Part shown: in pieces, positions 1-6,195 of the stretch
Numbering within the stretch: the stretch's first letter is position 1
Layout: each line of letters begins with the position of its first letter
DNA from: DATKZM01 sp035527975
Lineage (GTDB): Bacteria > Pseudomonadota > Alphaproteobacteria > JAPULJ01
Direction of reading: 5' to 3'
Length of the DNA stretch: 20,536 nt
NCBI GenBank assembly: GCA_035527975.1
Contig: DATKZM010000120.1
Coordinates: forward strand, 1-20,536
Program-made: the position numbers and the translations under genes
The notes under the pieces: generated by a model
The model's database searches: none
Seen by the model: the letters and a program-made list of their open reading frames with translations, nothing else
Told to the model about the DNA's origin: nothing

Positions 1-131
1 ACGCCGTGCTCACCGCCGTCGGCTACAACTTCCGCCTTATCCTGAAATGGCTGAGGGCTCTCTTGCGCCAAATCCTGGCCACCCTCTTCGCCGCCCTCAT
101 GCCCGGTTCAGCGCTTAAATGCGCTTCTTAA
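1..131 (+). mobile_element. C-terminal fragment of an IS5-family transposase (cut by window edge)
   Basis: An open frame enters from the left edge (codons in phase from position 3) and ends at TAA 129-131. The 42 visible residues contain the segment GYNFRLILKWLR followed by a Leu/Ala-rich tail. This is the characteristic end of IS5-group DDE transposases, which lies after the catalytic Glu and carries no catalytic residue itself. The rest of the element is outside the window, so I cannot tell whether the copy is intact. A CTAA tetranucleotide at 139-142, just after the stop, fits the YTAR target preference of the IS5 group and may be the element boundary, but with one end visible this is only inference. 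The element ends about 40 bp beyond the 3' end of the convergent acyl-CoA ligase. Confidence 0.8.
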
Positions 132-153
132 CGACCGACTAAATCGCTGTGAC

Positions 154-173
154 ACGACCGTGCTCTAGGTCGT
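154..173 (-). terminator. weak hairpin after the acyl-CoA ligase
   Basis: ACGACC (154-159) and GGTCGT (168-173) form a perfect 6-bp inverted repeat with an 8-nt loop. It begins right beyond the ligase stop codon (174-176, read on the minus strand). There is no strong T-tract, so this is at best a weak terminator, or part of the neighbouring insertion-sequence end. Confidence 0.3.
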
Positions 174-1718
174 TCAGGCGGGTTCGATGTTTTGCATGGC
201 GGTCTCACGCAGGATGCGGCGCAGGACCTTGCCGGCGGCGTTCTTGGGCAGGTCGTCCAGGAAGAGGTAGGCGCGCGGGCGTTTGAAGTCGGCGAGCGCA
301 CCTGCACGCAAATGCGCATCAAGCAGGGCGTCTTCAGGCTGCGCGCCGTTGGGCGTGATGCAGGCGACGACGATCTCGCCCCACTTCTCGTCGGGCGCGC
401 CGACGACGCTGCATTCGGCGACGCTGTCATGCGTGAGCAAGGCCGCCTCGACTTCCTCGGGATAGATGTTCTCGCCGCCGGATATGATCATGTCGTCGAC
501 CCGGCCCTTGACGTCGAGGTCGCCATCGGCGCGCCGGACCGCGATATCGCCGGTGCGGTACCAACCTTCGGTCATTTTCTCCGCAGTGGCTTCGGGCCGG
601 TTGAGGTAGCCGGTAAAAGTGGCGTCCGCCGCGGCGTCGACCAGCAGCTCGCCATCCTCGCCCAATGCCGCCTCGTCATGGACCGTGCCGCCGAATCGGC
701 CGACCCGGACGTTGGAGCCGAAACCGGGGCGGTAGGTATGCGGGCGGCCCACCGGATCGGCCATGTAGAGCCCGTTCATGACCTCGGTGGTACCGTAGAT
801 GTTGATCATCTTCGCATTGAAGGCATCACCTACGCGGTCGAGGAGCGGGCCCGGCATGGCGGCGCCGGCATAGATCAGGTTCTTGACGCTCGCCATCTTC
901 TCGGGTGCGAAGTTGGGTGCGGCGAGCAGCGCATGGAAGTGCGTCGGGGTGGCATAGAGCAGCGTGATGCCCTCGCGCACGATCAATTCGACCGCGGCGG
1001 CGGGATCGAAGGCGGAGGCGACGAAATAGGTGCCGTCGATCCCGATCACACTCAGAAAAACCGAATAGAAACCGACCACGTGAAAGAGCGGCATCAGCCC
1101 GATCGCCTTGTTGTGGGTGCCATGCACGAGCCCGCATTGGATCGGCAGGTAGACAAAGCGCGCATCGGTGGCGCGGTGGGGGAGCTGCACGCCCTTGGGC
1201 AGGCCGGTCGTGCCAGAGGTATAGAAGACGAAGGCGGTGTCCTCGGGCCCCGGACGCCGATAGGCCGGGAGATCGGCCGGATCGGCGGTGCAATCGGTGA
1301 AGTCGGGGGTGCCATCGGTGCTGCCGCCGACAGTGATGATCGGCGCATCCTTCGCCAGCGCCGTGCGCATGGCCGCCACCAGTCCCGGATCGGCAGCCAC
1401 GATCGCAGCCTTCATGCCGCCCTGGGCGATCAGGCTGGCGATATCAGCCGGCTTGAGCCTTGGATTGACGAGCGCCGGCACCGCGCCCAGCCGCTCGAGC
1501 GCCAAGAGCGCGAGGCCGTGCTCGTAGAGGTTGGGCAGGCAGGTGGCAACCAGGTCGCCATGCGCTATGCCCTGCCGCACCAGGCCGGCAGCGATGCGGT
1601 CCACCTCTTCCACAAGCTGGGCGTGGCTGAGCGACCGGTCGCTGCGGTCGTCGACCATGGCGGGATGGTGCGGGGCGCGGGTGGCGCTTAGGCGGATGAA
1701 GTCATAGACGGATTGCAT
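174..1718 (-). CDS. Acyl-CoA synthetase (AMP-dependent, class I adenylate-forming)
   Basis: This cytosolic enzyme of 514 aa activates a carboxylic acid with ATP to an acyl-adenylate and then transfers it to CoA. All signature motifs are present: the P-loop-like YTSGTTGLPKG at 166-176, YGTTE at 308-312, WYRTGD at 386-391, the hinge region with GGENIYPEEVE at 414-424, and PKNAAGKVLRR at 491-501, whose Lys497 is the adenylation-step lysine. Length and motif order are normal for fatty-acyl or aryl-acid CoA ligases. Substrate cannot be read from sequence; the ANL fold covers 4-coumarate-like, medium-chain and other acids. The start ATG at 1718 has AGGA close upstream and the protein starts right at the conserved N-terminal helix. 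It is a single gene, with an IS5 fragment about 40 bp beyond its end and a 434-bp gap upstream. The other uses of CoA in the window (desulfinase-like gene at 13484) are too far away to claim a pathway link. Confidence 0.93.
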   Translation of the reverse strand: MQSVYDFIRLSATRAPHHPAMVDDRSDRSLSHAQLVEEVDRIAAGLVRQGIAHGDLVATCLPNLYEHGLALLALERLGAVPALVNPRLKPADIASLIAQGGMKAAIVAADPGLVAAMRTALAKDAPIITVGGSTDGTPDFTDCTADPADLPAYRRPGPEDTAFVFYTSGTTGLPKGVQLPHRATDARFVYLPIQCGLVHGTHNKAIGLMPLFHVVGFYSVFLSVIGIDGTYFVASAFDPAAAVELIVREGITLLYATPTHFHALLAAPNFAPEKMASVKNLIYAGAAMPGPLLDRVGDAFNAKMINIYGTTEVMNGLYMADPVGRPHTYRPGFGSNVRVGRFGGTVHDEAALGEDGELLVDAAADATFTGYLNRPEATAEKMTEGWYRTGDIAVRRADGDLDVKGRVDDMIISGGENIYPEEVEAALLTHDSVAECSVVGAPDEKWGEIVVACITPNGAQPEDALLDAHLRAGALADFKRPRAYLFLDDLPKNAAGKVLRRILRETAMQNIEPA

Positions 1719-2152
1719 GGTCCTGACGTGCTCGTTGTTGCGTTTGATGTTTTGCTGCGGTTCCGGCGCACAAGCCTTCTTGCCAACTCCGCCGCTCGGG
1801 AGATGAAGCCATAGCGCAGAGCCGGCGCAGGGAACAGAGGTTCGGGCGCCACCTTTTTACGAGGACGTAAAATTGCCAGTCAAGGCGCGCCCGCGAAATA
1901 ACATTTAGGAGAGGCCCGGTCGGAGCCGGGATCGGAGGGTCAATTCTTCAGTTCAGTAACGATGACATTTTCCGGCCGAGTAATGAATCAACTCTCGCTC
2001 GGCTCGTACACGGTCCCGTGCGGGCGGATGTATCGTCCCCGCAAGCGCAAGCACGACCTAATCGCACCTTGGGTGAATTGCTACTGAGGGTGAATTGCTA
2101 GCGAGGGTGAAACGCCACTGAAAGATGCGAGGCCGCGGCCAGCACGCCGCGC
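1719..2152. other. Gene-poor intergenic gap (434 bp)
   Basis: I see no convincing gene on either strand. The right part (about 1930-2060) is less GC-rich than its surroundings and every frame is broken by stops. On the minus strand two short stretches share one frame separated by a TGA near 1980, but I do not recognise them. The only clear structure is the 17-bp tandem repeat at 2071-2121. The ligase promoter must lie just right of 1718, but no convincing -35/-10 pair is visible. Confidence 0.6.
2071..2121. repeat. Three imperfect 17-bp tandem repeats
   Basis: Units at 2071-2087, 2088-2104 and 2105-2121 all begin GGGTGAA and end in GA. Units 1 and 2 differ at two positions (GGGTGAATTGCTACTGA versus GGGTGAATTGCTAGCGA); unit 3 diverges in the middle (GGGTGAAACGCCACTGA). 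The array lies about 30 bp beyond the stop codon of the YqhA-family gene, outside any supported gene. 17 is not a multiple of three, so it does not look like a coding repeat. Confidence 0.8.
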
Positions 2153-2671
2153 TCAGTGCTTGCCGGCGATCCGGTCCATGAGGGCGAGCAGCAGGCCGGA
2201 GACCACGAGGACCAGATGGATGGTCACCAGCCAAAAGAGCTGACGCTCGCCGGCGTCGCTGAGCGGCCCCTCGGTGACGCGCATGAACTGCTTCAGGATC
2301 TGGATCGAGGAGATCGCGACGATCGAGGCGATCAAGCGGATCTTGAGCCCGCTCATATCGACCTTGCCCATCCAGCTCGGCCGGTCGGGATGGTTGGCGA
2401 CGTCGATCTTGGAGACGAAATTCTCGTAGCCGGCAAAGACCACCATCAGCACGAGATTGCCGACCAGCGCGATGTCGACTAGCGACAGGATGCTGAGGAC
2501 GAGGTCGGTTTCCTTGGCGGCAAGGATACCGGGGATGATGTGCAGGAATTCCTGCACGAACTTGATCGCCAGAACTCCTAGCGACAGCGCAAGCCCGACA
2601 TAAAGTGGCGCCAGAAGCCAACGGCTCCTGAATACCGCGCCTTCGAGCAGATCTTCGAATTTGGCGAACAT
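2153..2671 (-). CDS. UPF0114 (YqhA/TIGR00645) family membrane protein
   Basis: This inner-membrane protein of 172 aa belongs to the widespread UPF0114 family, whose molecular function is not established. Recognisable family segments are SRWLLAPLYVGL at 16-27 and GYENFVSKID at 81-90. Four hydrophobic helices are visible at about 18-40, 56-80, 111-130 and 146-166, and the length is usual for the family. The frame stays open upstream to 2773, but that extra segment is Pro/Gly/Arg-rich, not membrane-like and not part of the family. The ATG at 2671 gives the typical MFAKFEDLLEGAVFRSRW beginning and is preferred. It lies 200 bp downstream of the bactofilin on the same strand, but a hairpin terminator in between suggests separate transcription. 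Confidence 0.88.
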   Translation of the reverse strand: MFAKFEDLLEGAVFRSRWLLAPLYVGLALSLGVLAIKFVQEFLHIIPGILAAKETDLVLSILSLVDIALVGNLVLMVVFAGYENFVSKIDVANHPDRPSWMGKVDMSGLKIRLIASIVAISSIQILKQFMRVTEGPLSDAGERQLFWLVTIHLVLVVSGLLLALMDRIAGKH

Positions 2672-2762
2672 GTGTGGTCGTGACCCGGTGGGAATCTGCG
2701 CCAGAGCGCCCGGAGGTGCGGCTTGCCCATATCGTCGGGGGCCGCACCCCCGGGTGGGAGGT

Positions 2763-2796
2763 GAAACCCGCACCCCGTCCTAGGAGCGCGGGTTTC
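2763..2796 (-). terminator. Hairpin terminator behind the bactofilin
   Basis: GAAACCCGC (2763-2771) and GCGGGTTTC (2788-2796) are a perfect 9-bp inverted repeat with a 16-nt loop. It lies 75 bp beyond the bactofilin stop on its coding strand and before the YqhA-family start. The T-run is only the TTT inside the stem, so termination would be moderate; a second GC hairpin, CGGGGG (2736-2741) with CCCCCG (2747-2752), follows directly. Confidence 0.55.
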
Positions 2797-2870
2797 TAGG
2801 CTTCTTCGTGCCGCCGCTGTCCGTTTCAACCTGCCAGTGTCGCGGATGCGGCGTTCTGCTCTTGGTGCCG

Positions 2871-3446
2871 TTACTCGGCGGCTGCGGCCGGTGCGCTTCG
2901 CGCCTGGGGCGCTGGCGCCTGGCCGGTCGTCTGTGTGGCCGCCGGAGCGGCTGGTACGGCTTGCTTGGCCGGCGCCGCTTTCTTGGCGCTGACCCGCTTG
3001 CAGCTTCCTTCGAAATGCGCGCCCGGCTCGATCCCGAGCTGGTCGTGCACAATGAGGTCGCCGGCAACGATGGCGGGACGGTTGAGCGTCAGGGTCCCGG
3101 CCTCGATCGTGCCGATCACCTTGCCGCTCATAATCACTGTCTTGGCACGGATGTTGCCCTTGATGCGGGCCGATTCGCTGACCGTGAGTGTGCGGCATTC
3201 GATGTTGCCTTCGACATATCCCTCGATGCGCAGGACGTCGTGGCAGTTGAGATCGCCCATGATCTTGAAGTTCTTGCTGACGACGGCCTCGCCGGCGTCG
3301 TCTTCGCCTGCCTCCTGAACGGGATGTGCAGGTGCGGGGGCGGCCGTGTTTGTGGCTGTCGCCTGCGCCGGCGCGGCATCGGTGCCGAGGCCGGATGCAG
3401 CTTCGCCCGCGAATTCGCGGAAGGTTTCTTCGAGGTTAAGCGGCAT
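2871..3446 (-). CDS. Bactofilin-type polymer-forming cytoskeletal protein
   Basis: This is a predicted bactofilin of 191 aa. The family polymerises without nucleotide into filaments on the inner face of the membrane and scaffolds cell-wall enzymes, stalks or polar structures. Residues about 58-150 form the short right-handed beta-helix core: regularly spaced hydrophobic rungs with Gly turns (for example GYVEGNIECRTLTVS, ARIKGNIRAKTVIMSG, KVIGTIEAGTLTL). The core is flanked by disordered Ala/Pro-rich tails (about 20-57 and 155-191), as is usual for the family. Two starts are possible: ATG at 3458 has no ribosome binding site, while ATG at 3446 has GAGGG five bases upstream, so 3446 is chosen. 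It is a single gene with a 7-bp dyad about 80 bp upstream. No peptidase M23 partner, a frequent bactofilin neighbour, is present. Confidence 0.9.
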   Translation of the reverse strand: MPLNLEETFREFAGEAASGLGTDAAPAQATATNTAAPAPAHPVQEAGEDDAGEAVVSKNFKIMGDLNCHDVLRIEGYVEGNIECRTLTVSESARIKGNIRAKTVIMSGKVIGTIEAGTLTLNRPAIVAGDLIVHDQLGIEPGAHFEGSCKRVSAKKAAPAKQAVPAAPAATQTTGQAPAPQARSAPAAAAE

Positions 3447-3528
3447 GGTGGCCCTCATATTTGCCAGGCAATCTTGCCAAGTAAGCGCATGCGCTGATGG
3501 GCCACATTGCGCATAAGGGAGCTAACAA

Positions 3529-3546
3529 TTCGTTAACCCTAACGAA
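3529..3546. promoter_or_regulatory. Dyad upstream of the bactofilin gene
   Basis: TTCGTTAACCCTAACGAA is a perfect 7-bp inverted repeat with a 4-nt centre, 83 bp upstream of the bactofilin start. A second, overlapping inverted repeat is AACCCT (3535-3540) with AGGGTT (3546-3551). It could be an operator or alternative RNA hairpins in the leader. The GTTAACC core resembles a CtrA half-site, but a full TTAA-N7-TTAA site is not present. Confidence 0.4.
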
Positions 3547-3691
3547 GGGTTCACAAGGGGGCATGCAATCGAGCGACTTTTCCCGGTTTGAGCGCACGCC
3601 GATGTGATCGCAGGCGTGGGGCACGCGGCCGGGCCCTTCGTTCGTATGACGTGAACGGGTGCGCGCGAACGCAGCTAACGGGGCAGGAACA

Positions 3692-3895
3692 ATGTCCGCG
3701 GCAAGCCTGGAAAGGCGACGGCGCTCACAGCGCGACCGGCTCGAACACGCCCGGCTTCTGGTCGAAACCCTCGGCTATCACGGGGCCGTCGACTGGTGCC
3801 TTAGAAACGGCCGTGACGGTGTGCTGCGTGCACTGCGCGACGGTGCGCGCGAGACGCCGCCGGTCCGCGCTATCCGGCCGCGCCCGACGTCCTAG
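3692..3895 (+). CDS. Small uncharacterised protein (67 aa)
   Basis: This short protein has a very basic, Arg-rich N-terminus (ERRRRSQRDR at 7-16) and a predicted helical core, ARLLVETLGYHGAVDWC at 20-36, followed by GRDGVLRALRDG at 40-51. The arrangement LVxxLGYxGAxxxCxxNxxxGVL resembles small alphaproteobacterial proteins with a core of the type LGY..A..YC..N.W.GVL that I remember as uncharacterised; I cannot name a function. ATG 3692 has AGGA three bases upstream. An in-frame upstream ATG at 3659 has no good ribosome binding site. The gene stands alone between the bactofilin and the convergent SRPBCC gene. Small size makes it less certain than its neighbours, but the hydrophobic pattern and binding site favour a real gene. 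Confidence 0.55.
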   Translation: MSAASLERRRRSQRDRLEHARLLVETLGYHGAVDWCLRNGRDGVLRALRDGARETPPVRAIRPRPTS

Positions 3896-3960
3896 TGGCC
3901 TTATGGGCTGACGCGCTAGGCCTTTTGGATCTTGGCTGCGTCCTCGACCATTCCTTGCAA

Positions 3961-4464
3961 CTAAGTATTTTCTGCCCGCAACTCCACCAACAGTTCATCT
4001 ATCAGTGCGTATCCGCTACCCCAACCCTTATCCATACCGGCCATAGCCGTGGCAAAGCAGGCGATTTCGGCGTCTGTGGCCTCAACAGGTAGCTGAGAGA
4101 GGTGCACATTCGTTTTGTCGCCCATGTCCTCAAATATCACAGTCGTCAGAAGTATCCGGGGCCAATCCGCCATCATGGGGCTAGTGATGATGTTCCAATC
4201 AGAATCTGAAGAAGAATGATGCCAAACCAGTTTCTCCGGCTCGGTAACTTCCTGAAAAACCATTTTACTGAAATCGGATTTGCCGCCCCATTTCATCTCG
4301 TTGAGCCACGATCCGCCCGGCTTTAGGTCAAATCTGTTGATGATCGTTTCTATGCCGGGGCCATACCAGCGGTGCAAAAGTTCAGGATCGGTCCAGGCGC
4401 GCCAAACCAACTCGCGCGGAGCGTCGAAAACGCGGTCGAATATATATTCTGGTAGTTCACTCAT
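3961..4464 (-). CDS. SRPBCC/AHSA1-type (Aha1 C-terminal-like) protein
   Basis: The 167-aa START/Bet v1-like cavity protein opens with the classic AHSA1 signature: FDRVFDAPRELVWRAWTDPELLHRWYGP at about 9-36, a helix-grip strand followed by the V-shaped helix pair. It continues with FDLKPGGSWLNEM (45-57), FQEVTEPEKLVWHH (70-83), a central strand block, and the long C-terminal helix (about 140-165, GMDKGWGSGYALIDELL) that closes the ligand pocket. The family binds hydrophobic ligands; no ligand can be inferred. Its start overlaps the end of the ArsR-type gene by 8 bp, so the two are translationally coupled. Pairing of ArsR with SRPBCC is a recurrent bacterial module in which the regulator controls the pair. 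Base composition is clearly less GC-rich than the neighbouring genes, suggesting acquisition. Confidence 0.9.
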   Translation of the reverse strand: MSELPEYIFDRVFDAPRELVWRAWTDPELLHRWYGPGIETIINRFDLKPGGSWLNEMKWGGKSDFSKMVFQEVTEPEKLVWHHSSSDSDWNIITSPMMADWPRILLTTVIFEDMGDKTNVHLSQLPVEATDAEIACFATAMAGMDKGWGSGYALIDELLVELRAENT

Positions 4465-4828
4465 GGCCTGTTTCCTTCGCTTCGGCGTGCTTCATGTTGA
4501 AGAGGACGTCATCTAGCTGGTCAAAGCTCGTCCCCCAGAAGGCTTTGAATTCGACAAGCCAGTCGACCGCCGCCGCCATTGTTTGGGCTTTCAATCTCGC
4601 AGGGCGGCGTTGTTCGTCAACGTCTCGCTCAATCAACCCCGCCCGTTCCAGCACCTTCAGATGCCTCGAGACCGCTGGTTGGCTTATTTCAAACGGTGCC
4701 GCGATCTCGTTTACCGAGGCCTGACCATCAGCGAGCCGGGACAGGATTGCCCGCCGCGTAGGGTCGGCCAGCGCCGCAAAAACAGCGTCGAGATTCGCCT
4801 GAGGATTTGTATAACCTAAGTGTTCCAT
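4457..4828 (-). CDS. ArsR/SmtB-family winged-helix transcriptional regulator
   Basis: A 123-aa dimeric DNA-binding repressor. The winged helix spans about 11-95: ADPTRRAILSRLADGQASVN (helices 1-2), EISQPAVSRHLKVLERAGLI (recognition helix, about 47-66) and the wing ERDVDEQRRPARL. There are no cysteine pairs of the kind that bind As, Cd or Zn in metal-sensing ArsR proteins, so a metal role is unlikely. It belongs with the regulators that sit in front of SRPBCC genes. ATG 4828 is the only start that leaves the first helix complete, but no Shine-Dalgarno is visible: the ATG directly follows an AT-rich dyad, so translation may be leaderless. The downstream SRPBCC gene overlaps by 8 bp. The gene is AT-richer than the window average, like its partner. 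Confidence 0.9.
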   Translation of the reverse strand: MEHLGYTNPQANLDAVFAALADPTRRAILSRLADGQASVNEIAAPFEISQPAVSRHLKVLERAGLIERDVDEQRRPARLKAQTMAAAVDWLVEFKAFWGTSFDQLDDVLFNMKHAEAKETGHE

Positions 4829-4830
4829 AA

Positions 4831-4863
4831 TAATATGGTTATATTAATATGTGATCGTGTCAA
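4831..4863 (-). promoter_or_regulatory. Promoter and likely autoregulatory operator of the ArsR-SRPBCC operon
   Basis: Read on the minus strand, a perfect TTGACA (complement of 4858-4863) is followed by a very AT-rich stretch that could hold the -10 element. Within it lies the perfect dyad TAATATGGTTATATTA (4831-4846; arms of 6 bp, centre GGTT), only two bases from the ATG. A dimeric ArsR regulator binding here would block transcription directly. The best TATAAC-like hexamer is only 14 bp from TTGACA, shorter than ideal, so the exact -10 is uncertain. Confidence 0.6.
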
Positions 4864-4942
4864 TCGGTTTTTGCCAGACTTCAGGTCAATGGTCCCCGAC
4901 CGGCGAACCAGCTCCGGCGTTACAGGGCTCGTCTTGCTGCGC

Positions 4943-5068
4943 TCATTCTTGAGCGGATCGCCAGGGCCGCAGTTCGTCGATGCGTGTGATTATGTGGTCG
5001 GCAATACGGCCGAAAGCATCGGGCAGCCACGCGTGCGGATCGACGCCGTTGCGTTTGGCGGCTTCGAC
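4943..5068 (-). pseudogene. Remnant of an IS66-family transposase (TnpC C-terminus)
   Basis: The minus-strand frame ending at TGA 4943-4945 reads VEAAKRNGVDPHAWLPDAF followed by GRIADHIITRIDELRPW and a short tail. This is the well-known C-terminal signature of IS66 TnpC proteins (pattern AK.NGVDP.AWL.D...RIADH...RIDEL.PW). Only about 41 codons are recognisable; upstream sequence in this frame no longer resembles the transposase, and no tnpA or tnpB is present. It is therefore a deletion scar lacking the catalytic domain. It lies between the AT-rich ArsR-SRPBCC module and the 3' end of an alpha/beta hydrolase. Confidence 0.8.
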
Positions 5069-5145
5069 CGGTCTGGTGCGTGCGGGGGCGGAGTGAAATC
5101 ATGCGCGGCGAGCCGGCCGACAGCGGCGCCAGGAACCGGGCTCCC

Positions 5146-5976
5146 TCAGCCGGCGTCGCCTGCCGACTGGTGAACCACATGACCCAGATGCGCGCGGAGC
5201 AGCTGGGCGAAAGGGACGGGGTCGCTCGCGGGCGCCATGTGATTGCCGGGCAGCCGGACCAGCTCGGCCCCCGGGATCGCCGCCGCCAACGCCTGGGCGA
5301 TGCGGTGGCTGACCGGCCCCGATGCCTCGCCGGCGACGAGCTTGGCCGGCACGCCGATTGCCGCATGGTCCTCGAAACGGACGGCGTCGGCTTCCTTGGC
5401 GTGGAATTCCAATCGCAGCATCGCCGCCGCCTCGACCATCGCCCTCCGTGCCGCCGGGGTGAGGCTTTGCCAGCCGTCCTCGCCGGTCCAGTAGGTGGCA
5501 AAGGTCTTGACCGCGTTCTCCGCGTCCCCGGCCTCGTAGAGCGCGACGAAGCGGCGCCCGATACCGGCAATTTCCTCATAGAGCGCCATCTCGCCCGCCT
5601 GCCGCAGCATGCCGAAGGGGATCGGCTCGTAGAGCAGCAGCGAGCGGCAAAGCGCCGGGTGGCGGAGCGCGAGGCGCAGCGCCAGCGTCGCGCCGAAGGA
5701 ATGGCCGACGAGATGGGCGGGACCCGTCGTCGCCTCCAGCAACTCAGCCAACAGGCCGGCTTCCTCATCGAGGCTGAGGGTGTCGTCGGGCCAGGGCTCG
5801 GAGCGGCCGAAACCGACCATGTCGGGGGTCAGCATTGTATGATCGGGCTCGAGCATGGTCCTTGCGGTCCGCCACTGGGCGGCCGAGGTGCCGGCGCAGT
5901 GAAAGAGCGCCACGGCCGGCCCCGTGCCGGAAAGCCTATAGGCGAGCCTGACCCTCCGGCTGGTGCGAAAATTCAT
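5146..5976 (-). CDS. Alpha/beta hydrolase (canonical GHSFG nucleophile)
   Basis: A 276-aa cytosolic alpha/beta hydrolase fold protein. Visible elements are the oxyanion-hole region VALFHCAGTSAAQW (22-35), the strand-loop DMVGFGRSEPWP (52-63), the nucleophile elbow GHSFG (91-95, Ser93) and the catalytic His in PGNHMAPAS (His246). The acid is less clear (Asp/Glu near LVAGEASG, about 213-220). Length and layout fit the esterase/haloperoxidase-like/hydrolase group; substrate unknown. The frame is open to 6078, but ATG 5976 gives the usual MNFRTSRRVRLAYRLSGTGP beginning. It has its own promoter region and is divergent from the hydrolase at 6196. The two hydrolases are not recent duplicates, since their motifs and lengths differ. 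Confidence 0.9.
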   Translation of the reverse strand: MNFRTSRRVRLAYRLSGTGPAVALFHCAGTSAAQWRTARTMLEPDHTMLTPDMVGFGRSEPWPDDTLSLDEEAGLLAELLEATTGPAHLVGHSFGATLALRLALRHPALCRSLLLYEPIPFGMLRQAGEMALYEEIAGIGRRFVALYEAGDAENAVKTFATYWTGEDGWQSLTPAARRAMVEAAAMLRLEFHAKEADAVRFEDHAAIGVPAKLVAGEASGPVSHRIAQALAAAIPGAELVRLPGNHMAPASDPVPFAQLLRAHLGHVVHQSAGDAG

Positions 5977-6078
5977 GCCGTGTTCCCGGTCTTGCCTGTC
6001 CGTATGGGAGGGCCCCCGCGCCTGACGGGAAACAAGTCTAGCACCCATACCCGGGCTCGGCGCCACCTGGCTTGGCAT

Positions 6079-6147
6079 TGCCGGGTGCGGGGGTTTGCCC
6101 GGAGCGGGGCTCTGCCGGGAGCGGGGGCTCTGCCGGACGCGTGGCCT
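6079..6147. repeat. Four imperfect 17-18-bp GC-rich tandem repeats
   Basis: Units start at 6079, 6096, 6113 and 6131, each opening TGCC(C/G)G followed by a G-rich stretch (for example TGCCCGGAGCGGGGCTC and TGCCGGGAGCGGGGGCTC); a fifth partial TGCCGGTT begins at 6148. The array fills the divergent intergenic region about 50 bp upstream of the hydrolase start at 6196. Confidence 0.7.
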
Positions 6148-6195
6148 TGCCGGTTAAGCTTGACGGCATGGCGCGCCCCGCCTAACCCCCCAGCT

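Larger units (their letters stand above)
4829..5145. other. Intergenic stretch holding an IS66 scar
   Basis: This 317-bp gap contains the ArsR promoter at its left end and the remnant of an IS66 transposase at 4943-5068. The remaining bases (about 4870-4940 and 5070-5145) show no gene, repeat or clear hairpin that I can support. Confidence 0.6.

Noticed and set aside
192..1691. 499-aa frame opposite the acyl-CoA ligase
   Set aside because: It is antisense to a gene with all ligase motifs; a typical GC-rich shadow frame.
2672..2773. 34-residue N-terminal extension of the UPF0114 protein
   Set aside because: Pro/Arg/Gly-rich, not membrane-like, and the family starts at the ATG at 2671.
3525..3550. 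Full CtrA binding site upstream of the bactofilin
   Set aside because: Only one TTAA half-site is seen; the second half at the required 7-bp spacing is missing.
5080..6195. N-terminal extension of the plus-strand hydrolase frame to 680 aa
   Set aside because: It runs antisense to the well-supported hydrolase at 5146-5976 and through a tandem repeat; composition is Arg/Gly-rich shadow sequence.
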